Position numbers and translations under genes: made by a program
Assembly (NCBI RefSeq): GCF_014652875.1
Contig: NZ_BMZQ01000002.1
Location: 908,501-972,500 of the forward strand
Source of the DNA: Tianweitania populi
GTDB lineage: Bacteria > Pseudomonadota > Alphaproteobacteria > Rhizobiales > Rhizobiaceae
Length of the DNA: 64,000 bases
Direction of reading: 5' to 3'
Part shown: piece after piece, positions 31,131 to 42,792 of the stretch
Layout: the number at the start of each line of letters is the position of its first letter
Position numbering within the stretch: position 1 is the stretch's first letter
Notes under the pieces: model-generated
The model's input: only the letters and a program-made list of their open reading frames with translations
Database searches by the model: none
Told to the model about the DNA's origin: nothing

Positions 31131-33702
31131 TCACGATCCTTTGCGGCACCACGATGATCTTCTTGGGCTGGCGGCCTTCGAGCGCAGCCTGGACGAAGTC
31201 CAGCGCCAGCACGGCGGCTTCCACGGCAGATTGGTCAGCGTCGCGGGCAATTGTCAAATCACCACGCTTCTTGCCGTTGATCTGGATCGGCAAGGTGACC
31301 TCATTGTCCACGAGGAAGGACGGATCGAAGTCCGGCCAGGCACGCGCGGCAACCATCTCCGTGCCGCCGACTTCCGCCCAGCATTCTTCCGCCAGATGCG
31401 GCATCATCGGCGCGATCATCGCAATCAGGAAGTCGACCGCCTGGCGCAGGGTCGGGCTGGCCGTTCCGGTCAAGGCGGCTTCCGTCAGCGGGGCGTGCAG
31501 CGCGTTGACGAGTTCGTAGATGCGCGCAACCGCCTTGTTGAAAGCGAGCTTCTCGATGTCTTCGCCGACATGTTTCAGCGTGCGATGGGCGATCTTGGCC
31601 ACAGTCTGGTCGCTGGCGGCAGTGCCCTGCGGCGCCTTCAGCCCGTCGGCTGCTTCGGCAATCAAACGCCAGATGCGCTGCACGAAGCGGTGCGAGGCAT
31701 CCGCTCCCGCTTCCGTCCAGATCACGTCGCGCTCCGGTGGCGAATCGCTGATCATGAACAAGCGAGCGGTATCGGCGCCGTAGCTGTCGATGATGTCGTC
31801 GGGGTCGACCACATTCTTCTTCGACTTCGACATCTTTTCAATTGAGCCGATTTCGATCGGCGAGCCATCGGACAGAAGCGTCGCGGTGCGCTTGCCGTCG
31901 ACGTCCGAAATCTTGATCTCGGCCGGCGTCACCCAGCCGCTCGGGCCCTTATAGGTCTCGTGAACCACCATGCCCTGCGTGAACAGGCCCTTGAACGGCT
32001 CGGCCAGATCGACATGGCCGGTGTCGCGCATGGCGCGGGTGAAGAAGCGCGAATACAGCAGATGCAGGATCGCATGCTCGATGCCACCGATATACTGGTC
32101 GACCGGCATCCATTCATTGGCCGCCTTGCGATCGGTCGGCTCGTTTTCCCAAGGTGCCGTGAAGCGCGTAAAATACCAGGACGAGTCTACGAACGTGTCC
32201 ATCGTGTCGGTTTCGCGCCGCGCCTCGCCACCACAGGACGGGCACTTCACGTGCTTCCAGGTGGGGTGACGGTCGAGCGGGTTGCCCGGCGTTTCGAAAT
32301 CCACGTCGTCCGGCAGCTTCACCGGCAGATCGGCCTTCGGCACGGCAACGATGCCGCAGCTCTCGCAGTGGATCATGGGGATCGGGCAGCCCCAGTAGCG
32401 CTGGCGCGAAATGCCCCAGTCGCGCAAACGGAACTGCGTCTCGCGTGTGCCCCAGCCATCCTTCTCGAAGATTTCGAGCGAGCGCGACATGGCTTCATAG
32501 GCTGTCTGCGTGCAGGGCTCGCCGACCCATTGCACATAGCGCACGGGCTGCGTCTTCAGCGGCACGAAGGCGGTGTTTCCGACGCGCTCATCGCTGTCCA
32601 AGGGCAGGAAGACGTCGATCACCGGCAGGTCGTATTTACGGGCGAAGTCGAGGTCGCGCTGGTCATGCGCCGGGCAGCCGATAATGGCGCCCGTGCCGTA
32701 ATCCATCAGCACGAAATTGGCGATAAAGAGCGGCAGCGTCCAGCTGGGATCAGCGGGATGCGTGACCTTGATGCCAGTGTCGAAGCCAAGCTTCTCCGCC
32801 GTCTCAATCTCGGCCGCCGAGGTGCCGATGCGGCGGCATTGCTCGTTGAACGCCGCGATGTCCGGGTTGTTTTCCGCAAGCTTCTTGGCCAGCGGATGGT
32901 CAGCCGCGATCGCCGCAAAGGTCGGCCCGTACATGGTGTCCGGGCGTGTGGTGAAGACGGGCAGCGTGTCGAAGCCGTCCGGCGCACCGACCAGACCGAA
33001 GGAAAAGGACAGGCCTTCCGACTTGCCGATCCAGTTGGCCTGCATGGTGCGGACCTTTTCCGGCCACTGGTCGAGGCCGTCCAGGGACTCAAGCAGGTCC
33101 TGCGCGTAGTCGGTGATCTTGAACACCCACTGCGCCAGCTCACGCTGCTCGACCTCGGCACCGGAACGCCAGCCGCGACCATCGATCACCTGCTCGTTGG
33201 CAAGTACCGTCTGGTCGACCGGATCCCAGTTGACCTTGGACACTTTGCGGCCAACCAGACCCTTGGCCTGGAAGTCGATGAACAGCATCTGCTGGCGATG
33301 GTAATAATCGACATCGCAAGTCGCGAATTCCCGCGACCAGTCGAGCGACAGGCCCATCGACTTCAACTGCGTCCGCATCGTCGCGATGTTCTGATAGGTC
33401 CAGTCCTTGGGATGAACCTTGTTCTGCATGGCCGCATTCTCGGCCGGCATGCCGAAAGCGTCCCAGCCCATTGGGTGCAGAACGTTGAAGCCCTTGGCCT
33501 TGCGGTAGCGCGCCAAAACGTCGCCCAGCGTATAATTGCGGACGTGGCCCATATGGATGCGCCCCGACGGATAGGGGAACATCTCCAGCACGTAATATTT
33601 CGGGCGCGGATCGTTGTTCTTCGTTTCGAACAGCTTGGCGGAATCCCAGGCTTCGCGCCATTTGGGCTCGGCAGCACGGGGATTATAGCGTTCGACGGGC
33701 AT
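31117..33702 (-). CDS. leuS: Leucyl-tRNA synthetase
   Basis: 861 residues from the ATG at 33702 ([15 protein letters not shown]); a GTG at 33720 would add six residues. The class I signatures are [15 protein letters not shown] (HIGH box, about 50-53) and EKMSKSKKN (about 622). The CP1 editing domain lies between them (for example [23 protein letters not shown]). A zinc-like CPSCGG region and an anticodon-binding C-terminal domain follow. It charges tRNA-Leu with leucine and edits mischarged isoleucine or norvaline. Confidence 0.98.
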   Translation of the reverse strand: MPVERYNPRAAEPKWREAWDSAKLFETKNNDPRPKYYVLEMFPYPSGRIHMGHVRNYTLGDVLARYRKAKGFNVLHPMGWDAFGMPAENAAMQNKVHPKDWTYQNIATMRTQLKSMGLSLDWSREFATCDVDYYHRQQMLFIDFQAKGLVGRKVSKVNWDPVDQTVLANEQVIDGRGWRSGAEVEQRELAQWVFKITDYAQDLLESLDGLDQWPEKVRTMQANWIGKSEGLSFSFGLVGAPDGFDTLPVFTTRPDTMYGPTFAAIAADHPLAKKLAENNPDIAAFNEQCRRIGTSAAEIETAEKLGFDTGIKVTHPADPSWTLPLFIANFVLMDYGTGAIIGCPAHDQRDLDFARKYDLPVIDVFLPLDSDERVGNTAFVPLKTQPVRYVQWVGEPCTQTAYEAMSRSLEIFEKDGWGTRETQFRLRDWGISRQRYWGCPIPMIHCESCGIVAVPKADLPVKLPDDVDFETPGNPLDRHPTWKHVKCPSCGGEARRETDTMDTFVDSSWYFTRFTAPWENEPTDRKAANEWMPVDQYIGGIEHAILHLLYSRFFTRAMRDTGHVDLAEPFKGLFTQGMVVHETYKGPSGWVTPAEIKISDVDGKRTATLLSDGSPIEIGSIEKMSKSKKNVVDPDDIIDSYGADTARLFMISDSPPERDVIWTEAGADASHRFVQRIWRLIAEAADGLKAPQGTAASDQTVAKIAHRTLKHVGEDIEKLAFNKAVARIYELVNALHAPLTEAALTGTASPTLRQAVDFLIAMIAPMMPHLAEECWAEVGGTEMVAARAWPDFDPSFLVDNEVTLPIQINGKKRGDLTIARDADQSAVEAAVLALDFVQAALEGRQPKKIIVVPQRIVNVVG

Positions 33703-33803
33703 GGGACGGGTCACTTTCACAATCGCGCGGCATCAATAAGGTGCCAGCCAAGGTTTGCAAGCCATTCTTGGTGCGGCGCGATTGCGAAGGTCCGCTGAGC
33801 GCC

Positions 33804-35804
<2,001 letters not shown>

Positions 35805-35905
35805 CGGAACATGGTCTCCTGAGGGCAGATTTCGGGCGCGACCGTGTCACGCACCGGGTGGGCAAGTGGGGCGATCTGCGTCACCGACAAGTCAAAAACC
35901 GGCCT

Positions 35906-35923
35906 CTCGCTTGACGAAGCGAG
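35906..35923. promoter_or_regulatory. Perfect 7+4+7 palindrome between betT and the YggS-family gene
   Basis: CTCGCTT, GACG, AAGCGAG in the divergent gap 35805-35970. Position and symmetry suit an operator for a dimeric repressor (for example a BetI/TetR-type protein), but no regulator gene lies nearby. It could also be a small RNA hairpin in a leader. Confidence 0.35.
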
Positions 35924-35970
35924 CTGTTCGGCTCCAAACGGCAAGCCATAGATCGCAGGAGAATGCAACC

Positions 35971-36633
35971 ATGCCGGACGCAGTCGACAACCTCAACCAG
36001 GTCTTGTCACGGATCGCGGATGCCGAGCGCCAGGCGCAGCGTCCGGCCGGTTCGGCGGCGCTTGTCGCCGTGTCCAAGACCTTCGATGGCGAGGCGATCC
36101 GGCCGGTGCTGGACACCGGACAGCGGGTGTTCGGCGAGAACAAGGTGCAGGAAGCACAAGGCAAATGGCCGGCGCTGAAGGCCGAATTTGCCGATGTCGT
36201 CTTGCACCTGATCGGGCCACTGCAATCGAACAAGGCGAAGGATGCCGTTGCGCTGTTCGACGTGATCGAAACGGTGGATCGCGAGAAGATCGCGGCCGAA
36301 CTTTCTAGGGAGATTGCGAAGCAAAACCGGCAGATCCGGCTTTATGTGCAGGTGAATACGGGATCCGAGCCGCAAAAAGCGGGAGTCGAGTCAACGGAAG
36401 CAGTGGCTTTCGTGACCCGCTGCCGCGATGTGCACGGCCTGGCGATCGAAGGCCTGATGTGTATTCCACCGGCGGACGAGAACCCCGGACCCCATTTCGC
36501 GCTGCTGGAGAAGCTCGCGCGAGAAGCGGGGGTGGAGAAGCTTTCGATGGGGATGTCGGGGGATTACGAGACGGCGGTTGCGTTTGGCGCGACGTCAGTG
36601 CGGGTGGGGTCGGCGATTTTTGGGGCGCGGTGA
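35971..36633 (+). CDS. YggS/PLPBP family pyridoxal phosphate homeostasis protein
   Basis: 220 residues from the ATG at 35971 (CAGGAG lies 9 bases upstream); the open frame extends to 35866 but has no ribosome site there. Signatures are LVAVSKTF with the PLP lysine (Lys36), GENKVQEAQGKW, HLIGPLQSNKAK and LSMGMSGDYETAVAFGATSVRVGSAIFG. The family is a PLP carrier and homeostasis protein without known catalysis. It is divergent from betT. Confidence 0.94.
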   Translation: MPDAVDNLNQVLSRIADAERQAQRPAGSAALVAVSKTFDGEAIRPVLDTGQRVFGENKVQEAQGKWPALKAEFADVVLHLIGPLQSNKAKDAVALFDVIETVDREKIAAELSREIAKQNRQIRLYVQVNTGSEPQKAGVESTEAVAFVTRCRDVHGLAIEGLMCIPPADENPGPHFALLEKLAREAGVEKLSMGMSGDYETAVAFGATSVRVGSAIFGAR

Positions 36634-36649
36634 GGGAGGTAGGCGAGCA

Positions 36650-36690
36650 GGGTGCGTCCTTCGAGGCTGGCTCGCTGCGCACGCAGCACC
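36650..36690. repeat. Degenerate copy of the dispersed repeat (copy D)
   Basis: GGTGCGTCCTTCGAGGCT followed by GCTCGCTGCGC matches one half of copies A-C; the CCTCAGGATGAGG half is missing or eroded. It lies between the YggS-family gene and the toxin-antitoxin pair (gap 36634-36848). Confidence 0.5.
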
Positions 36691-36848
36691 AGAGTTCCCA
36701 ACGAGGGCGATGGGCGGAGTATAGGGAATGGGTTGGTGACGTTGATAGTTTCTTGAACAGAGGCGAAATTGAAGGCGTTTGGCGTCAACCTTCTCTTCCA
36801 TGACCTCGCTAAGAATGATATCTATCCTGCATATCATAGGAGGCTGGC

Positions 36849-37064
36849 ATGCGAGCCCTAGTTGACATGAACGACGCTCAAGTCGAGGCTCTGGACATCC
36901 TCTCGAAGCGCATGCGCCAGTCCCGTGCGTCGCTGATCCGTGCAGCAATCAACGATTATCTCGACCGCCATAGCCGCGAACAAGTCGAAGACGGCTTCGG
37001 CTTGTGGGGTGAGCAGAAGGTTGATGGCCTTGCCTATCAGAATGAGGCGCGCAAGGAATGGTAG
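36849..37064 (+). CDS. Ribbon-helix-helix antitoxin (VapB-like)
   Basis: 71 residues with AGGAGG just upstream. The N-terminal RHH motif MRALVDMNDAQVEALDILSKRM, then RASLIRAAINDYLDRH, is a CopG-type DNA-binding fold; the C-terminal tail (DGFGLWGEQKVDGLAYQNEARKEW) should wrap the toxin. It overlaps the PIN-domain gene by 7 bases, the classic layout of a VapBC-type type II system. It is expected to neutralise the toxin and repress the operon. The upstream gap is AT-richer than its surroundings and contains ATATCTATCCTGCATATCAT, a plausible operator/promoter region. Confidence 0.85.
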   Translation: MRALVDMNDAQVEALDILSKRMRQSRASLIRAAINDYLDRHSREQVEDGFGLWGEQKVDGLAYQNEARKEW

Positions 37065-37429
37065 GTGCGCTGCTCGATACGAATATTCTTATCGACTATT
37101 TGAACGGCGTTCCCCAGGCCCGCGAGGAAATCAGTCGCTACCAAAATCCGGCCATCAGCATCATTACCTGGATGGAGGTCATGGTCGGCGCGAAGGCTGA
37201 TCGGGTTGATCCAACAAGGCGTTTCCTTGAAGGATTTGACCTCCTCGCTCTGGATAACAAGATCGCCAGTGCGGCGGTTGCTTTGCGACGTGCTCATCGT
37301 ATCAAGCTGCCGGATGCTGTCATTTGGGCTTCCGCGCAAACGACAGGACGTATCCTCGTGACGCGCAGCACCAAGGATTTTCCGACTTCGGATCCCGGGA
37401 TCCGGGAACCTTACATCTTGTACATGTGA
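37058..37429 (+). CDS. PIN-domain ribonuclease toxin (VapC-like)
   Basis: 123 residues. The acidic residues of the PIN site are visible: Asp7 in LLDTNILIDYL, Glu40 in ITWMEVMVGA, Asp86 in LPDAVIWASA and Asp107 in TRSTKDFP. VapC toxins cut tRNA or rRNA; the target of this one is unknown. It is translationally coupled to the antitoxin and followed by a strong terminator, so the pair is a self-contained module. Confidence 0.87.
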   Translation: MVGALLDTNILIDYLNGVPQAREEISRYQNPAISIITWMEVMVGAKADRVDPTRRFLEGFDLLALDNKIASAAVALRRAHRIKLPDAVIWASAQTTGRILVTRSTKDFPTSDPGIREPYILYM

Positions 37430-37480
37430 GATCGTAAAGCGCTGATGCGTGCTTGGACGGCCACCGAGATGATTCACGTG

Positions 37481-37508
37481 AAAAGGGCCGGCGAACCGGC
37501 CCTTTTTT
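37481..37508. terminator. Terminator between vapC and the binding-protein gene
   Basis: AAAAGGGCCGG (37481-37491), loop CGAA and CCGGCCCTTTT (37496-37506), then TT. It is a perfect 11-bp stem with strong T run on the plus strand; the A run lets it work on the minus strand as well. Confidence 0.88.
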
Positions 37509-37525
37509 GTGGCTGCTAAGCGGCT

Positions 37526-38632
37526 TTACTCGCCAGCGGCGACGATCTTGCCGGCTTCCCACTTGAAGAGGGAGAAGCTTGGCGAGGAAAGATCACCGGT
37601 TTCGCCATAGGTGAGGTCGCCAATGGCGGTCTTGATGGGCTGGCCGTCCTTAAGGGCGGTGGAAACGGTTGCGCTGTCGTCGGCGCCGGCTTTTTCGATG
37701 CCGGCTTTCAGCACTTCCACTGCAGCATAGGCGTTGAGCGTGAAGGCTTCGGCCGGGATGTTCTTGTCCTGCAGCGCCTTGATCGCGTCGGCGGAAGCCG
37801 GGTTCTTGGAGGCGTCGCTGGCATTGGTGAAGAGCGTGCCGGCGGCGGCTTCGTTGCCGATGGACCAGAATTCGGTGTTGGACAGGCCTTCGCCGCCAAT
37901 GATGGTGGCGTTGACGCCGGCGTCCTTCAGCTGGCGGGCAAGCAGGCCGCCTTCCGGATGGTAGCCGCCGAAATAGATGATTTCGACGTTCTCGGCCTTG
38001 AGGCGCGAGGTGAGCGCGGAGAAGTCCTTTTCGCCGGGTGTCAGCGAATTGTAGAACACTTCCGTTACGCCGCCCTTGTTGATGCCGGCCTTGAAGGCAT
38101 CGGCGAGGCCTTTGCCATAAGTGCCGTTGTCATGGACGATGCCGATGCGCTTGTCCTTGAGGCTCTTCAAGACATAATCGGCAGCAACGCCGGCCTGCTG
38201 GTCGTCACGGCCGCAGGTGCGCAGCACGTTGGTGAGGCCGCGGCTCGTCAATTCCGGCGAGGTCGCGGTCGGGGTGACCATCAGGACACCGTTTTCGGCA
38301 AACACGTCAGACGCGGCCATGGCAACGCCGGAGGTGACCGGGCCGACCACGAACTTGATGCCGTCGGCAACCAGCTTGTTGGCGGCCGACACGCCTTGCG
38401 TCGGATCGCCGGCGTCGTCGGCCAGCGTCAGCACGAGCTTTTCGCCCTTGATGCCGCCGGCGGCGTTGATCACGGCAACAGCAGTTTCCGCGCCGTTCTT
38501 CACCTGTGCGCCATAAGCAGCAACAGGACCGGTAAGCGGCGCGATCAGACCGACCGCGATGTCGGCTTGGGCGGCGGAGTTAAAGGCGAGGGATGCGGCA
38601 AAAGCCGCGCTTGCGAGAAGTATCTTGCGCAT
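37526..38632 (-). CDS. Branched-chain amino acid-type ABC transporter substrate-binding protein (orphan)
   Basis: 368 residues from the ATG at 38632 (GGAGCAGGAA upstream). A Sec signal peptide ([22 protein letters not shown]) is followed by a type I periplasmic binding fold: [26 protein letters not shown], then [20 protein letters not shown] and [17 protein letters not shown]. It resembles LivJ/LivK proteins for leucine, isoleucine and valine. No permease or ATPase genes are adjacent; the Liv genes at 50.8-54.2 kb have their own binding protein. It may serve a transporter encoded elsewhere. Confidence 0.9.
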   Translation of the reverse strand: MRKILLASAAFAASLAFNSAAQADIAVGLIAPLTGPVAAYGAQVKNGAETAVAVINAAGGIKGEKLVLTLADDAGDPTQGVSAANKLVADGIKFVVGPVTSGVAMAASDVFAENGVLMVTPTATSPELTSRGLTNVLRTCGRDDQQAGVAADYVLKSLKDKRIGIVHDNGTYGKGLADAFKAGINKGGVTEVFYNSLTPGEKDFSALTSRLKAENVEIIYFGGYHPEGGLLARQLKDAGVNATIIGGEGLSNTEFWSIGNEAAAGTLFTNASDASKNPASADAIKALQDKNIPAEAFTLNAYAAVEVLKAGIEKAGADDSATVSTALKDGQPIKTAIGDLTYGETGDLSSPSFSLFKWEAGKIVAAGE

Positions 38633-38866
38633 TTCCTGCTCCAATTCGGCTTCTTGCCATCGAAAACAGGTCGTTTCCGACAGGAACCATCATGGCTAAG
38701 ACAAGGAGGCTTGCAACGCAATCGACCAAGCCGTGAACTTGGCTCTACCAGTCTGAAAGTTTCGGATGTGGTTGCGCGGAGCGTCCTGCGTTCCATCTAT
38801 CCCCTTGTCTTCCTCCCTTCACAGGCAAGCCCGATCATCGGGAGGGATGACCAAGGAGATCTCCTC

Positions 38867-39913
38867 ATGAAGTATAATCAGCTTGGCCGCACCGGCCTGT
38901 TTGTTTCCGAAATCTGCCTGGGCACCATGACCTTTGGTGAAGCCAGCGAAGGCCAGTGGGGCAAGATCGCCAGCCTCGGCCAGGACGGCGCAAACGAAAT
39001 CGTGGAGCGGGCGCTGGCTGCCGGCGTCAACTTCATCGACACCGCTAATGTCTATTCGTTCGGCGAATCCGAGCGGTTGCTCGGGCAGGCGCTGACCGAT
39101 CTCGACGTGCCGCGCGATGAGGTCGTGATTGCCACCAAGGTGCATGGGCCGATGGGCGACAAGCCCAATCAGCGCGGATCGTCGCGCGGCCATATCATGG
39201 ATTCGATCGAGCAGAGCCTCGACAATCTCCAGCTGGATTATGTCGATTTGTACCAGCTGCATGGCACCGATACGGTGACGCCGATCGACGAAACGTTGCG
39301 GGCGCTGGACGATCTCGTGTCGAGCGGGCTCGTGCGCTATATCGGCGTGTCAAACTGGCAGGCCTGGCGCATCGCCAAGGCGTTGGGCATTTCGGAACGC
39401 AAGGACAGCGCGCGCTTCGAGACCGTGCAGGCCTATTATTCCATTGCCGGCCGCGATCTCGAACGTGAGATCGTGCCGCTGATGGCGGAAGAAAAGCTCG
39501 GCCTCATGGTGTGGTCGCCGCTCGCCGGCGGATTGCTGTCCGGCAAATATGGACCGGGTGCGCCGAACGAGGCGGAGGGCCGTCGCAAGAACTTCGACTT
39601 CCCGCCGGTGAACACCGACAAGGCCTGGCCGATCGTCGCCGCCATGCGCGAGGTGGCGAGCAAGCACGGCTCGGACGTCGCGACCGTGGCGCTGGCCTAT
39701 ATTCTCGCCAAGCCGTTCGTGATGAGCGTAATTATCGGCGCAAGCCGCATGGATCAGCTCGAGCAGAACCTTGCCGCTGTGGATCTGCAACTCGACGCCG
39801 ACGATCTCGGCAAGCTCGACGAGATCAGCAAGCTGGCGCCGGAATATCCGGGCTGGATGCTAGAGCGGCAAGGTGCCGGGCGCCGTCCCGCCCCGTTCAA
39901 GCCGGAAAGCTGA
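38867..39913 (+). CDS. Aldo/keto reductase
   Basis: 348 residues from the ATG at 38867 with AAGGAG 8 bases upstream. The TIM-barrel signatures are MKYNQLGRTGLFVSEICLG, FIDTANVYSFGESE (Asp and Tyr of the tetrad), VVIATKVHG (Lys) and LYQLHGTD (His). A C-terminal NADPH site is seen in VIIGASRMDQLEQNL. It is a member of the AKR subgroup related to YajO/AKR11-12. The carbonyl substrate is unknown. It is divergent from the binding-protein gene. Confidence 0.91.
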   Translation: MKYNQLGRTGLFVSEICLGTMTFGEASEGQWGKIASLGQDGANEIVERALAAGVNFIDTANVYSFGESERLLGQALTDLDVPRDEVVIATKVHGPMGDKPNQRGSSRGHIMDSIEQSLDNLQLDYVDLYQLHGTDTVTPIDETLRALDDLVSSGLVRYIGVSNWQAWRIAKALGISERKDSARFETVQAYYSIAGRDLEREIVPLMAEEKLGLMVWSPLAGGLLSGKYGPGAPNEAEGRRKNFDFPPVNTDKAWPIVAAMREVASKHGSDVATVALAYILAKPFVMSVIIGASRMDQLEQNLAAVDLQLDADDLGKLDEISKLAPEYPGWMLERQGAGRRPAPFKPES

Positions 39914-39929
39914 TCAATCGCTGAGATGG

Positions 39930-39961
39930 AAGCGCGGCTGCCGGTGGCGGCCGCGCTTTTG
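39930..39961 (+). terminator. Terminator behind the aldo/keto reductase gene
   Basis: AAGCGCGGC (39930-39938) and GCCGCGCTT (39950-39958) with an 11-base loop, followed by TTG after the TT of the stem; moderate T run. Confidence 0.7.
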
Positions 39962-40101
39962 TTTGCTCGCCCGATGCATCTTTGTTGCGGGCAGCTTGGC
40001 TGGGACCGCTGCAAAGGTCTAATGTCACTGAGGCGGCAGGTTTGCTAGGAACGCACCAAGGAGGAGCGCCAAGCAAGGCGCTTGTTGAGGGAGGCATGTT
40101 T

Positions 40102-42063
40102 ATGACCGAGAACCAGCTTCACGCCGTTCAGCCGGACTGGAAAGCGCGCGCGCTGATCGACGACGACACCTACCGCGCGTGGTACGAGGAAAGCGTGCGC
40201 GACCCCGAGGCGTTCTGGGGCAAGCACGGCAAGCGGATCGACTGGTCCAAGCCTTTCACCAAGGTCAAGAATACCAGCTTCGACGATGATGTCGTGATCC
40301 GCTGGTTCGAGGATGGCGAAACCAATGTTTCGGTGAACTGCATCGACCGCCACCTTGAAAAGCGCGGTGATCAGGTCGCGATCATCTGGGAGGGCGACGA
40401 CCCGAAGGACGATCGCAAGATCACCTATCGCGAACTGCACGATCAGGTTTGCCGGCTGGCCAATGTCCTGAAGGACAACGGCGTCCAAAAGGGCGACCGT
40501 GTCACGATCTATATGCCGATGATCCCCGAAGCGGCTTATGCCATGCTGGCTTGCGCGCGCATCGGCGCCGTTCATTCGATCGTGTTCGGCGGCTTTTCGC
40601 CGGATGCGCTGGCCGGCCGCATCGTCGGCTGCGAATCCACCTTCGTGATTACTGCGGACGAGGGTCTGCGCGGCGGCAAGAAGATTCCGCTGAAGGATAA
40701 TACCGACAAGGCGATCGACATCGCCGCGCGGCAATATGTGATGGTCAACAAGGTGCTGGTGGTGAAGCGCACCGGCGGGGCTGTGAGCTGGGCTAACGGC
40801 CGCGACATCTGGTTTCACGAAGCGGTTGAAAAGGCCTCGCCGGATTGCCCGGCTGAAGCAATGAATGCGGAAGATCCGCTGTTCATCCTTTACACATCGG
40901 GTTCCACCGGCAAGCCGAAGGGCGTGCTGCACACAACCGGCGGCTATCTCGTTTATGCCTCGATGACGCATGAATACGTCTTCGATTACCATGACGGTGA
41001 CGTTTATTGGTGCACGGCCGATGTGGGCTGGGTCACGGGCCATAGCTACATTGTTTACGGTCCGCTGGCGAATGGCGCGACGACGCTGATGTTCGAGGGC
41101 ATCCCGAACTATCCCGACCAGTCCCGCTTCTGGCAGGTGATCGACAAGCATCAGGTCAACATCTTCTATACCGCGCCGACGGCGCTGCGCGCGCTGATGG
41201 GGGCGGGCGACGATTACGTGACCTCGTCCTCGCGCAAGTCGCTAAAGGTGCTGGGCTCGGTCGGCGAGCCGATCAATCCCGAAGCGTGGGAATGGTATTA
41301 CAGGGTGGTGGGCGACAGCCGCGTGCCGATCGTGGATACGTGGTGGCAGACGGAAACTGGTGGCATTCTCATTACGCCGCTGCCGGGCGCGACCGACCTC
41401 AAGCCGGGTTCGGCGACACGCCCCTTCTTCGGCGTACAGCCGCAGCTGGTGGATGCGGAAGGCGGCGTGCTGGAAGGGGCAGCCGACGGAAATCTCTGCA
41501 TTGTGGACAGCTGGCCGGGGCAGATGCGCACGGTTTACGGCGACCACGAGCGCTTCGTGCAGACCTACTTCTCGACCTATCCCGGCAAGTATTTTACCGG
41601 CGATGGCTGCCGCCGCGACGAGGACGGCTATTACTGGATCACGGGCCGCGTCGATGACGTGCTCAACGTTTCGGGCCACCGCATGGGCACGGCAGAAGTT
41701 GAATCGGCGCTGGTCAGCCACGATAAGGTTTCGGAAGCGGCTGTTGTCGGCTATCCGCATGACGTGAAGGGGCAGGGCATCTACTGCTATGTCACGCTCA
41801 TGAATGGCGTGGAGCCGACCGACGAGTTGCGCAAGGACCTCGTTGCGCATGTGCGCCGCGAGATCGGCGCCATTGCTTCGCCGGACAAAATCCAGTTCTC
41901 GCCGGGCCTGCCGAAAACCCGCTCAGGCAAGATCATGCGCCGTATTCTCAGAAAGATCGCCGAGGACGATTACGGCGCGCTGGGCGATACGTCGACGCTT
42001 GCCGATCCGGCAGTGGTGGACGATCTCGTGGCCAACCGCCAGAACAAGAAGGCAGCGGCTTAA
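40102..42063 (+). CDS. acs: Acetyl-CoA synthetase (acetate-CoA ligase)
   Basis: 653 residues from the ATG at 40102; GAGGGAGG (40088-40094) is well placed for it and too close for the ATG at 40096. ANL-family motifs are [44 protein letters not shown] and the acetylatable lysine in [11 protein letters not shown]. It activates acetate to acetyl-CoA through acetyl-AMP. The leader has a hairpin (AGCGCC 40065-40070 with GGCGCT 40077-40082) between an upstream AAGGAGGAG and the real ribosome site. A LysE-type gene follows after 5 bases. Confidence 0.97.
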   Translation: MTENQLHAVQPDWKARALIDDDTYRAWYEESVRDPEAFWGKHGKRIDWSKPFTKVKNTSFDDDVVIRWFEDGETNVSVNCIDRHLEKRGDQVAIIWEGDDPKDDRKITYRELHDQVCRLANVLKDNGVQKGDRVTIYMPMIPEAAYAMLACARIGAVHSIVFGGFSPDALAGRIVGCESTFVITADEGLRGGKKIPLKDNTDKAIDIAARQYVMVNKVLVVKRTGGAVSWANGRDIWFHEAVEKASPDCPAEAMNAEDPLFILYTSGSTGKPKGVLHTTGGYLVYASMTHEYVFDYHDGDVYWCTADVGWVTGHSYIVYGPLANGATTLMFEGIPNYPDQSRFWQVIDKHQVNIFYTAPTALRALMGAGDDYVTSSSRKSLKVLGSVGEPINPEAWEWYYRVVGDSRVPIVDTWWQTETGGILITPLPGATDLKPGSATRPFFGVQPQLVDAEGGVLEGAADGNLCIVDSWPGQMRTVYGDHERFVQTYFSTYPGKYFTGDGCRRDEDGYYWITGRVDDVLNVSGHRMGTAEVESALVSHDKVSEAAVVGYPHDVKGQGIYCYVTLMNGVEPTDELRKDLVAHVRREIGAIASPDKIQFSPGLPKTRSGKIMRRILRKIAEDDYGALGDTSTLADPAVVDDLVANRQNKKAAA

Positions 42064-42068
42064 ACAAC

Positions 42069-42680
42069 ATGGACCTCGGTTCGCTCCTGATCTTTGCCGG
42101 CGCGCTGTTCGTGGCGGCCGGCTCGCCGGGTCCCAGCATCGCGGCCCTTGTGGCGCGGGTGCTGACCGGCGGTATCAGGAGCGTGCTGCCGTTTCTTGCA
42201 GCGATGTGGGTGGGCGAGGCGATCTGGCTGTCGCTCGCCGTGTTCGGCCTCGCCTTCATCGCGCAGACCTTCCATCTCGCTTTCACCGTGATCAAGTGGG
42301 CAGGCGTTGCCTACCTTGCCTGGCTTGCTGGCAAGATGTGGACCGCGCCGGTGAAAGCGGATGGCGAGACCCTGCCGAAAGCCGACGCGCCGTGGCAGAT
42401 GTTTGCGACAGGTCTGGCGGTGACGCTGGGCAATCCCAAGATCATGATGTTCTATCTCGCGCTTCTGCCGACCATCATCGATCTCGGCCGCGTATCCCTC
42501 GTGGGCTGGGTGGAACTGACGGCCACGATGGTGATCGTGCTGATGGCAATCGACATCGGCTGGGCCGTAGCAGCATCGCAAGCCCGACGCTTCCTGCGCA
42601 GCCCGTCTGCCATGCGCATTGCCAATCGTTTGAGCGCGACGGCGATGGCGGGCGCTGCGGCGGCAATAGCGTCGCGCTGA
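42069..42680 (+). CDS. LysE/RhtB family exporter
   Basis: 203 residues with six hydrophobic segments. The family signature is at the N-terminus (GALFVAAGSPGPSIAALVARVLTGG) and AVTLGNPKIMMFYLALLP lies in the middle. Such proteins export amino acids or related metabolites. The start is 5 bases after acs, so the two are likely co-transcribed, though a functional link is not evident. Confidence 0.88.
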   Translation: MDLGSLLIFAGALFVAAGSPGPSIAALVARVLTGGIRSVLPFLAAMWVGEAIWLSLAVFGLAFIAQTFHLAFTVIKWAGVAYLAWLAGKMWTAPVKADGETLPKADAPWQMFATGLAVTLGNPKIMMFYLALLPTIIDLGRVSLVGWVELTATMVIVLMAIDIGWAVAASQARRFLRSPSAMRIANRLSATAMAGAAAAIASR

Positions 42681-42792
42681 GCCGCCCCGTCATAACTGCA
42701 TCATCCTTATCGCGCACTTTCCCTTTGCAGATGGTCGATAAACGGCCTTGATCTGCTAGATAGACCTGCAAAGCAGATGTCTGGAGGAAATC

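Noticed and set aside
37958..38866. Upstream extension of the aldo/keto reductase frame
   Set aside because: It would run antisense through the binding-protein gene. The family start MKYNQLGRTG at 38867 has its own AAGGAG.
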